From: an archaeon
Lineage (GTDB): Archaea; Asgardarchaeota; Heimdallarchaeia; Heimdallarchaeales; JAJRWK01
DNA: 33,725 nt
NCBI GenBank assembly: GCA_024276795.1
Contig: JAJRWK010000038.1
Span: forward strand, 1 to 33,725
Reading direction: 5' to 3'
Position numbers and translations under genes: made by a program. Positions 1-7,014 of this stretch are shown in pieces. The notes beneath the pieces were generated by a model, which had not been told where the DNA came from, ran no database searches, and saw only the letters and a program-made list of their open reading frames with translations. How positions within the stretch are numbered: position 1 is the first letter of the stretch; each line of letters opens with the position of its first letter.

Positions 1-1266
1 AGGGTATTTCCTGCAACACAATATGTGGCAGAGGGACATCTTCTGGAAAATGCGTTACAGGAAATAGAAAAAGAAATGATTGAGCAATGCGCGAAGCTCG
101 AAAGGGAAGGCAAACAAATTGAAACGGCTAGGCTTAGAGAACGCACGCTATATGATATGACATTATTGCGAGAAACAGGGATGTGCCCCGGTATTGAGAA
201 TTATACGCGGTTTTTTGACGGGAGAAAACCTGGTGACCCCCCATATACTCTACTAGATCATTTCCCGAAAGACTACTTCTTAATCATTGATGAGTCACAT
301 GTGACGGTACCTCAAATTAGGGGGATGTACGGCGGGGATTATTCGCGAAAAGTAAACCTAGTAAATCATGGATTTAGGCTTCCCTCCGCGTTTGACAATA
401 GACCTTTGAAATGGGAAGAATTTGAGGAAAAGATGGGAAAAACCTTGTTCATGAGTGCGACTCCGGGTCCATATGAGGTGAAGGTTTCTCAACAAATCGT
501 TGAACAAGTCATTCGACCGACAGGACTAGTTGATCCAGAAATTATTGTTAGACCCACAAATAATCAGATTGATGACCTAATTGCGAGGCTTAGGGCAACC
601 ATTGATAAGGGGCATCGGGCAATAGTTGCCACTCTAACAAAGAAGATGGCAGAGCAGTTGGCGGAGTACTTGCAAGAAATTGGCCTCAAGGTTGAATATT
701 TGCACAGTGAGATTGACACTATTGACCGTGTTGTTCTTCTTCATAGTTTACGTGAAGGAATATTTGACGTGATTGTTGGAATTAATCTTTTGCGAGAGGG
801 TATCGATTTGCCCGAGGTGGCACTTGTAGCGATCCTTGACGCGGATAAGGAAGGATTCTTACGATCGACAAGAAGTCTAATTCAGATAATGGGCCGGGCA
901 GCACGTAACGTAGAGGGTACGGTTGTTTTGTATGCGGATGAAATGACGGGAGCAATGAAGCAGGCAATAAGAGAGAATAATCGTAGAAGGAGAAAACAAC
1001 TAGAGTATAACAAAAAGCACGGAATCACTCCTAAAAGCATTTCCAAAGAGATCATTCAGGTTCTTGACCCAATAAGGGATCAAAATTTAGGGAAATCGAA
1101 GAAGAAAAGAAAAATAGAATTGGCCAAAACATCACGATCAGAATTTGAACAGCTAATAGAGGAACTAACTTTGGAAATGTTAAGCGCAGCAAAGAAAATG
1201 GAGTTTGAGAGAGCAGCAGAATTACGAGACGAGATTAGGGAATTACAAGAGATACTGGGGAATTGA
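1..1266 (+). CDS. uvrB: UvrABC system protein B (5'-truncated by window edge)
   Basis: UvrB is the helicase-like damage-verification subunit of bacterial-type nucleotide excision repair. The frame is open from base 1 (RVFPATQYVAEG...), so the ATG/GTG at 25 is not the real start; about 421 C-terminal residues of a protein normally near 660 aa are visible. Family hallmarks seen are the CPGIENYTRFF block, IIDESHVTVPQI, the FMSATPG motif, helicase motif V (LLREGIDLPEVALVAILDADK) and motif VI (QIMGRAARN). The extreme C-terminus has a UVR domain (EFERAAELRDEIREL), which contacts UvrA and UvrC. The N-terminal Walker A and most of the beta-hairpin lie outside the window. The stop is 1 nt before the uvrA ATG, so it is the first visible gene of a uvrB-uvrA-uvrC operon. 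Confidence 0.97.
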   Translation, partial: RVFPATQYVAEGHLLENALQEIEKEMIEQCAKLEREGKQIETARLRERTLYDMTLLRETGMCPGIENYTRFFDGRKPGDPPYTLLDHFPKDYFLIIDESHVTVPQIRGMYGGDYSRKVNLVNHGFRLPSAFDNRPLKWEEFEEKMGKTLFMSATPGPYEVKVSQQIVEQVIRPTGLVDPEIIVRPTNNQIDDLIARLRATIDKGHRAIVATLTKKMAEQLAEYLQEIGLKVEYLHSEIDTIDRVVLLHSLREGIFDVIVGINLLREGIDLPEVALVAILDADKEGFLRSTRSLIQIMGRAARNVEGTVVLYADEMTGAMKQAIRENNRRRRKQLEYNKKHGITPKSISKEIIQVLDPIRDQNLGKSKKKRKIELAKTSRSEFEQLIEELTLEMLSAAKKMEFERAAELRDEIRELQEILGN

Positions 1267-1267
1267 A

Positions 1268-4198
1268 ATGGAACAAGTCGTAAAAGAGACCATTGTAGCA
1301 ATCAAAGAGTCGGATAAGGACACAAAACAAATTCTCGAGGAAGCGAAGTGGATTAGAGTCAGAGGAGCAAGAGAGCATAATCTGAAGAATATTAACGTAG
1401 ATATTCCTCGGAATCAATTTGTTGTAATAACCGGACTATCTGGTAGTGGCAAGTCCTCACTTGCAATCGACACTTTATTTGCAGAAGGTCAGCGAAGATT
1501 CTTGGAGTCACTTAGCTCTTATGCTAGACAGTTTGTTGGTAAGCTAGAAAAACCATTAGTAGATCATATTACCGGACTGTCCCCTGCGATTTGTATTGAT
1601 CAAAAAACAACTTCTGCGAATCCTCGATCAACTGTGGGTACTGTAACTGAAATTTATGATTACTTACGCGTGTTGTTTGCATCGATTGGTGTTCCGTTTT
1701 GTCCCAGGGGGCATGGAGAAGTTTTGCCCACGTCGGTACAGGAGATCATTAATGCTGTTTTGTCGCTTCCAGAAAAAACAAAGATTTCAATTATTGCACC
1801 TGTTGTTCGTCAAAGAAAAGGCCATTACAAAGCGCTTTTTGAGGATATGGTTGCAAAAGGCTATACTGAGGCGATCGTAGATGGAGAACGATTAGATTTA
1901 ACCGAAAAAGAACTTGACTTAGATAAGAAGAAAAAACACTCTATTGAAATTGTTATTGACAAATTGCGAGTAGTCGAGAAAAATAAGGAAAGAATTGCGG
2001 ATGGCATAGAACAAGCTCTGCAACTTGCAAACGGGATCGTTTCGGTCAAAGTCCTACGTGAAGACAAAACTGAAGAGCAGATGCTATTTAGTGAAACGGG
2101 TTCCTGTCCTAAATGCGGTTTTGCTGCCCCAGAATTAGAGCCACGATTATTCTCATTCAATTCCCCACAAGGTGCGTGTCCTTCTTGTACAGGACTCGGC
2201 GTAGTCCTTAGAGCGGATCCAGATCTAATAATCCCCGACAAAACAAAGACGATAAGAGAAGGAGCAATTCTCCCTCTCAGCAAATCCCCTGATTCTTGGT
2301 CCCTTAGGATAATTGCTAGCCTTGGTGAACAATACGGTTTCACACTGGATACACCGATTAATCAAATTTCTAGTGAAGGATTAGATGCATTGCTCTTTGG
2401 AAGCAAGAAAGCAGTCAATGTTGAGATTTCCAGCAAGTCAGTAGATAGTGAATTCAGTTGGTCATACAAGAAGCCAACAGAAGGAATCGTAAATGCCATT
2501 CAGCGAAGACATCGCCAGACAAAATCGGAGAGCATGAGGACGTATTACGAGTCTTTTATGAGTGAATATATCTGCGAAGAATGCAATGGCACTAGGTTAA
2601 ACCCAACGGCTCTTTCAGTTAAAATAGCGGGATATTCTATTGCTCAGATCAACGAGATGTCAGTTAGAGAAGCATATGAATTTTTGAGTAATCTTGATCA
2701 GAGACTTTCCAAAAAGGAGAGGCTCATTTCAGAACAGATCCTTAAGGAATTGCGTGAAAGACTGGGATTCTTGATTTCAGTTGGACTCGATTATCTTACA
2801 CTTAATCGGAAGGCATCTACGCTATCCGGGGGAGAAGCACAGAGAATTCGTTTAGCAACCCAGATTGGGAGCAAGCTTGTTGGGGTTCTTTATGTTCTTG
2901 ATGAACCTTCCATTGGTCTTCACCCGAGAGACACCGCTCGATTAATTGCGACTTTTAAGCAGCTTAGATCCCTTGGAAACAGTGTTTTGGTTGTCGAACA
3001 TGATGAATTAACTATTCGCTCTGCGGATTATGTGTTAGATATGGGTCCGGGAGCTGGATTGAATGGGGGATGGGTTGTAGCCCAAGGTACTGTGGAAGAG
3101 ATCTTGCATCACAGAGAAAGTTTGACGGCGAAATACTTGAGAGGAGAATTAAAGATTAGGGTTCCCGAGAAAAGAAGGCAAGCAAAAGGATGGCTTGTTC
3201 TTACAGGAGTCAGACACAATAATTTGAAAGACGTTACTGTAAAATTCCCCTTGGGAACATTTACTTGCATCACAGGAGTCTCGGGATCGGGTAAAAGTTC
3301 GCTAGTACAAGAAGTATTATGGAGAATCCTTGCTCGAAAATTCTATAATAGTAGAGAACGACCCGGCGAATACAAGACGATTGAAGGGTTAAACCTAATT
3401 GACAAAGTGATTCTCATTGATCAAAGCCCAATTGGTAGGACGCCTCGTTCGAATCCAGCGACTTACACGAAAGTTTTTGACCATATTCGTGATTTCTTCG
3501 CAAAGCTCCCAGAGAGTCGAAAACGCGGGTATAAACCGGGAAGATTTTCGTTCAATGTGAAGGGCGGGCGTTGTGAAGCGTGCAGAGGAAACGGGGATGT
3601 CAAAGTTGAATTACATTTTCTTCCAGACGTGTATGTTCCTTGCGATGTGTGCGGAGGAACCCGATTCAATGAAGAAACATTAGAAGTCAAATATAAGGAA
3701 AAGAACATTAGTGAGGTGCTCGACCTTACTATTGACGAGGCTTTCGAGTTTTTTGAGGGATTGCCCAGGATTCAGCGAATTCTGAAAACCCTGATTGATG
3801 TTGGCTGTGGATACCTAAAACTGGGGCAATCTTCAGTAACACTTTCGGGAGGAGAGGCACAGCGAATAAAACTTAGTAGAGAACTGGCAAAACGAACGAC
3901 TGGTAAAACAGTGATCTTGCTTGATGAACCGACCACAGGGTTACATTTCCATGATGTTCGAAGACTCTTATCAGTAATTCACAGACTAGTCGATAAGGGG
4001 AATACAGTTATGGTAATTGAACACAACTTAGACGTTATCAAGAATGCTGACTACATTATTGATCTAGGTCCGGAAGGCGGAGATTTGGGTGGAGAAATCG
4101 TAGCAACAGGCACTCCTGAAGAGGTCTCAAGGCACTCCAAATCCTATACTGGAAAGTTCTTACGGGAAGTGCTAGACAATGATCCTCAGACCGAGTGA
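1268..4198 (+). CDS. uvrA: UvrABC system protein A, excinuclease ATPase
   Basis: UvrA is the damage-sensing dimeric ABC ATPase that loads UvrB. The ORF track begins at 1205, inside uvrB. The ATG at 1268, 1 nt after the uvrB stop, gives 976 aa and is the sensible start. Two ABC modules are visible: Walker A GLSGSGKSS and GVSGSGKSS, and two LSGGEAQRI signatures. Zinc-binding cysteine sets are CPKC...CPSC in the first half, CEEC in the insertion, and CEAC...CDVC before the second signature. Against typical UvrA (about 940 aa, starting near the IRGAREHNLKNI strand) it carries an extra charged N-terminus of about 28 residues. Its stop overlaps the uvrC start by 20 nt, implying translational coupling. 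Confidence 0.98.
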   Translation: MEQVVKETIVAIKESDKDTKQILEEAKWIRVRGAREHNLKNINVDIPRNQFVVITGLSGSGKSSLAIDTLFAEGQRRFLESLSSYARQFVGKLEKPLVDHITGLSPAICIDQKTTSANPRSTVGTVTEIYDYLRVLFASIGVPFCPRGHGEVLPTSVQEIINAVLSLPEKTKISIIAPVVRQRKGHYKALFEDMVAKGYTEAIVDGERLDLTEKELDLDKKKKHSIEIVIDKLRVVEKNKERIADGIEQALQLANGIVSVKVLREDKTEEQMLFSETGSCPKCGFAAPELEPRLFSFNSPQGACPSCTGLGVVLRADPDLIIPDKTKTIREGAILPLSKSPDSWSLRIIASLGEQYGFTLDTPINQISSEGLDALLFGSKKAVNVEISSKSVDSEFSWSYKKPTEGIVNAIQRRHRQTKSESMRTYYESFMSEYICEECNGTRLNPTALSVKIAGYSIAQINEMSVREAYEFLSNLDQRLSKKERLISEQILKELRERLGFLISVGLDYLTLNRKASTLSGGEAQRIRLATQIGSKLVGVLYVLDEPSIGLHPRDTARLIATFKQLRSLGNSVLVVEHDELTIRSADYVLDMGPGAGLNGGWVVAQGTVEEILHHRESLTAKYLRGELKIRVPEKRRQAKGWLVLTGVRHNNLKDVTVKFPLGTFTCITGVSGSGKSSLVQEVLWRILARKFYNSRERPGEYKTIEGLNLIDKVILIDQSPIGRTPRSNPATYTKVFDHIRDFFAKLPESRKRGYKPGRFSFNVKGGRCEACRGNGDVKVELHFLPDVYVPCDVCGGTRFNEETLEVKYKEKNISEVLDLTIDEAFEFFEGLPRIQRILKTLIDVGCGYLKLGQSSVTLSGGEAQRIKLSRELAKRTTGKTVILLDEPTTGLHFHDVRRLLSVIHRLVDKGNTVMVIEHNLDVIKNADYIIDLGPEGGDLGGEIVATGTPEEVSRHSKSYTGKFLREVLDNDPQTE

Positions 4199-5969
4199 GA
4201 TAAATTTAGCTCCAAACAGTCCAGGAGTCTACATCATTTTTGACAAGAGTAACAAAATCATTTACATAGGTAAGTCAAAAGCGCTCCGCAATCGCTTACA
4301 AACACATTTTCATCCTTCCACGCCAGCGACAAAGTCAAGAATCATTCAACAACTTGCACATCAAATTCAGCTGATCGAGACCGAAACGGAAGCGGAGGCA
4401 TTATTGTTGGAATTCAACCTCATCCAAGAACATCGCCCTTCTCTTAATTCTAGGCAGAAAGATAGCAAATCGTTTCCTTATCTTAAGATTACCACAGAAG
4501 AGAAGTATCCAAGAGTTCTCATTGTTCGGGAAGAAAAAAGCAGTAATGCGATTTATCTCGGCCCATACGCTAACGTGAAAAGCCTTCGGAAATCACTCCG
4601 ATTTGCATTAAGACATTTCCCGGTTGCAGACTGTGAAGCGGATATTGATTCTGAGAAAGGAAAAAAGTATGCAAGAATATGTATGAGGAAAAAGTTAGGA
4701 ACCTGTTTTGCACCATGTAGCAAGAATATCGCAAAGGAAATTTATCAATTGAATATAGAAAGGCTTATTCAGTTCTTCTCTGGCGAATTTGAGCCATTAA
4801 TCTCGGGATTAGAACACGAGATGTGGAATCTAGCGGAGAGACAAGAATATGAAGGAGCAGCAAAAATAAGAGACACCATACGAGCTCTCAGGAAAACCAT
4901 GCAACGACAAAACGTCTTTCTCTCGAGTCCAATCTCTGCGACCATAATTGCAGAGACCACACATTCTCCTCAAATAATTATTATCATAGAACTACGAAAT
5001 GGGAGAGTAGTTAATTCTATTGAGTTACCCATCTCGAAGACGAAAAACCGAAAGAGCTGGATTCCTTTTATCCTAGAACGCCTAAGCAATCCTCCAGGAA
5101 ATATGGTCATCACGGAGCCGCATTCACCTTTGTGGAAATATCTCGAGAACGAACTAATTGAGAGGGGAATAATGCTTAGACCACCTTCAAGTAACACTGA
5201 ACAAGAACTGTACAACTATGCATTACAACATGCAATGCTTTCAAGAAAGAGATTAGCCCAGATCAAGTCAGGCCGAAAAACAGCTAGACAGCAACAGAAA
5301 GACTTAGCAGCAATATTTGGAAAGAACATCCAAGTTATTCATTGCTTTGACGTTTCCACACTCCAAGGTCGCCAGAATGTTGCTGCGAGTGTTGTATTTT
5401 ACGAAGGAAACCCTCGCAAGACAGAATATCGAAGATATAAGAGTGTACTTCACAGCCACCAAGATGACTACAAAGTTATCGAGGAAGCTGTTTATCGGAG
5501 GTACGTAAAAGAAGACACTCCGGACTTGCTACTTATTGATGGTGGTTTAGGTCAGGTGAACGCTGCTCTTCGTGGGTTAGAAAAAGCCGGGAAAAACACC
5601 TCTTCATTAATCATCGCTGGTCTCGCGAAGAAAGAAGAAACGCTGATATTCCCAAATGGAAGAACCAAAAAGCTTGATTTAGAGCGGCCAGCAATGTTAT
5701 TGTTAAGAAAAATTCGTGATGAAGCTCATAGATTCGCAGTGACTTATCATCGAAAGTTAAGACAGAAGCAGAACTTGAAGTCGATATTGGATGAGATCGA
5801 GGGAATCGGTCCCAAACGGAAAAAAGCGATTCTGGAGACGTTTCCTTCGATAGAATTTATGCAAAAAGAGAACGTCTCTCCGGAGCTATTATCAAGAAAA
5901 GCAAGGATCCCTTTGGAACTTGCCAGAAGGATCACAAAGCATATCCACGATCAAGATTCCACGGCATAA
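4179..5969 (+). CDS. uvrC: UvrABC system protein C, dual-incision endonuclease
   Basis: UvrC makes the 3' and 5' incisions around a lesion bound by UvrB. Domains in order: an N-terminal GIY-YIG nuclease (PGVYIIF...IIYIGKSKALRNR), a four-cysteine segment (DCEAD...ICMRKKLGTCFAPC) matching the cysteines that bind an Fe-S cluster in E. coli UvrC, a UVR domain (EYEGAAKIRDTIRAL), the RNase H-like incision domain (HCFDVSTLQG, LLLIDGGLGQVNAA, DEAHRFAVTYHR) and a C-terminal helix-hairpin-helix (LDEIEGIGPKRKKAIL). At 596 aa it is normal length. The ATG lies inside the end of uvrA. It is the last gene of the operon and converges on the leftward nuoA-like gene. Confidence 0.97.
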   Translation: MILRPSEINLAPNSPGVYIIFDKSNKIIYIGKSKALRNRLQTHFHPSTPATKSRIIQQLAHQIQLIETETEAEALLLEFNLIQEHRPSLNSRQKDSKSFPYLKITTEEKYPRVLIVREEKSSNAIYLGPYANVKSLRKSLRFALRHFPVADCEADIDSEKGKKYARICMRKKLGTCFAPCSKNIAKEIYQLNIERLIQFFSGEFEPLISGLEHEMWNLAERQEYEGAAKIRDTIRALRKTMQRQNVFLSSPISATIIAETTHSPQIIIIIELRNGRVVNSIELPISKTKNRKSWIPFILERLSNPPGNMVITEPHSPLWKYLENELIERGIMLRPPSSNTEQELYNYALQHAMLSRKRLAQIKSGRKTARQQQKDLAAIFGKNIQVIHCFDVSTLQGRQNVAASVVFYEGNPRKTEYRRYKSVLHSHQDDYKVIEEAVYRRYVKEDTPDLLLIDGGLGQVNAALRGLEKAGKNTSSLIIAGLAKKEETLIFPNGRTKKLDLERPAMLLLRKIRDEAHRFAVTYHRKLRQKQNLKSILDEIEGIGPKRKKAILETFPSIEFMQKENVSPELLSRKARIPLELARRITKHIHDQDSTA

Positions 5970-6043
5970 TTCAAGCAGACACCAAAAGACAAATGGAAAA
6001 GAGAAAAGTCAGATATGGCGAAAAGCGGAAAGGTTAGAGTGAT

Positions 6044-6427
6044 CTACATCCATCTGAGTGCTCTTTTCTTCCACCAATAGCCAAAACCTACAAAGATAAT
6101 AGCCAAGAAAGCAGAGGCTGTGACGACGCCAGAAAGTCTCAGAGTCTGAGCAGAAACACTCCATGTGAGCAGAAACGCTGTAATCACATCAAATAAAACA
6201 AAGACAAGTGCAAAGACATAATATTGAAAACTAAAACGTTGATGGGCCTCACCAATGGGGATTTCACCACATTCATACGCAATAAACGTCCCTAAGGGTT
6301 GCCCGTCGGGACCCAAGAATCCTTGACGCTTAGGAGCTAAAAGTCTATTGAGGGCGAGAAATGCGATAACGGTAATGGACCCTATGAGCAACAGAACCGC
6401 AACTGAAATGTATTCTACTAGTGCCAT
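6044..6427 (-). CDS. nuoA: NADH/F420H2:quinone oxidoreductase subunit A (NuoA/FpoA family)
   Basis: This is a small membrane subunit of the complex I module that lies next to the quinone site. Three hydrophobic segments are visible (residues about 5-28, 65-88 and 95-118) with the family block YECGE...QRFSFQYYVFALVFVLFDV between TM1 and TM2. At 127 aa the length is typical. A purine-rich CTGAGGCG Shine-Dalgarno lies just before the ATG, and an AT-rich TTTTTAAAA box about 45 nt upstream fits a TATA element. No nuoB, nuoC or other nuo/fpo gene is adjacent, which is unusual because nuoA normally opens a nuo cluster. In E. coli NuoA the FDVE segment carries an acidic residue (Glu81); here the aligned position is Ile (FDVI). 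Whether the electron donor is NADH, F420H2 or ferredoxin cannot be told. Confidence 0.92.
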   Translation of the reverse strand: MALVEYISVAVLLLIGSITVIAFLALNRLLAPKRQGFLGPDGQPLGTFIAYECGEIPIGEAHQRFSFQYYVFALVFVLFDVITAFLLTWSVSAQTLRLSGVVTASAFLAIIFVGFGYWWKKRALRWM

Positions 6428-7014
6428 GGAATCGCCTCAGTACTTACTAAGATCAACAAGTGTAACGGTTTTAAAAATTTGTTTACAGAGAAAAGCCTTA
6501 TTGATAAGAATTGGAGTGCAATTCACGCACATTATTTAATTCATGATTCTTCGTTAGTTCTTCAAACAAGGCAGGGGATCACTTGGGCGCGTTGAACCAT
6601 TGTGTTCTGAGGGCGAAAAACGAGACATCTACGTGAGACTATTGATTCTCATGATTTTCCCACGGATTTAGGGGGCTTAAATACCAAACTTCGCATTACG
6701 TATCGAGCATTAGCTCACTCAACAGTCAAACAGTGATGTAAAATGGAACCCAAAGACACACGTGATTTGGACAATTACTATTTTTGGCCTGAACCCCCAA
6801 TTGGTGGACGCTGGGGATAAAACCCACTAGTTTGTTCACCTATCCCCTCCTTTTTCTCTTTTGACACTAATGATTCCTGACAGGTTCAACAAGGAATAAT
6901 CTTATTTCCTTTGACTTCTGGGAAACGCTTCTTTGAATACTCCAAGTAATGCTTAAAAACAAAAGTGAACATATCATAGAAAAATTTGATAACTTCCACT
7001 AATTAATAACAATA
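6428..7014. other. 587-nt intergenic region between nuoA-like and polB genes
   Basis: I see no convincing protein gene in this divergent gap; short open stretches are interrupted by stops. The left end holds the nuoA promoter (TTTTTAAAA near 6471-6479 on the minus strand) and the right end an A/T-rich element (CTTAAAAAC near 6953) about 58 nt before the polB ATG. The middle, around 6540-6730, is less AT-rich than the flanks and contains a CTTAAATA box at about 6677. It is followed by the hairpin/T-tract listed separately, so a short noncoding transcript is possible but unproven. Confidence 0.6.
6813..6862 (+). terminator. Nested hairpin followed by a T-rich tract (possible ncRNA 3' end or terminator)
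   Basis: GGGGATA (6813-6819) pairs perfectly with TATCCCC (6841-6847), enclosing a smaller AAAC/GTTT stem. It is followed by CTCCTTTTTCTCTTTTG, a pyrimidine/T-rich run of the kind that ends archaeal transcripts. No ORF on the plus strand ends just upstream, so it would terminate a noncoding RNA or leader. The structure is seen directly; the function is inference. Confidence 0.35.

Noticed and set aside
1205-1267. Upstream part of the uvrA ORF (21 extra codons)
   Set aside because: This stretch encodes the UVR domain of uvrB in another frame; the ATG at 1268 is the natural start.
1861-2343. 160-aa minus-strand ORF inside uvrA
   Set aside because: Shadow of the uvrA reading frame; Ser-rich translation without motifs.
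6731-6795. Possible C/D box sRNA (GTGATGT ... CTGA)
   Set aside because: The C box deviates from consensus, no D' box precedes the C'-like GTGATTT, and no terminal stem is present.
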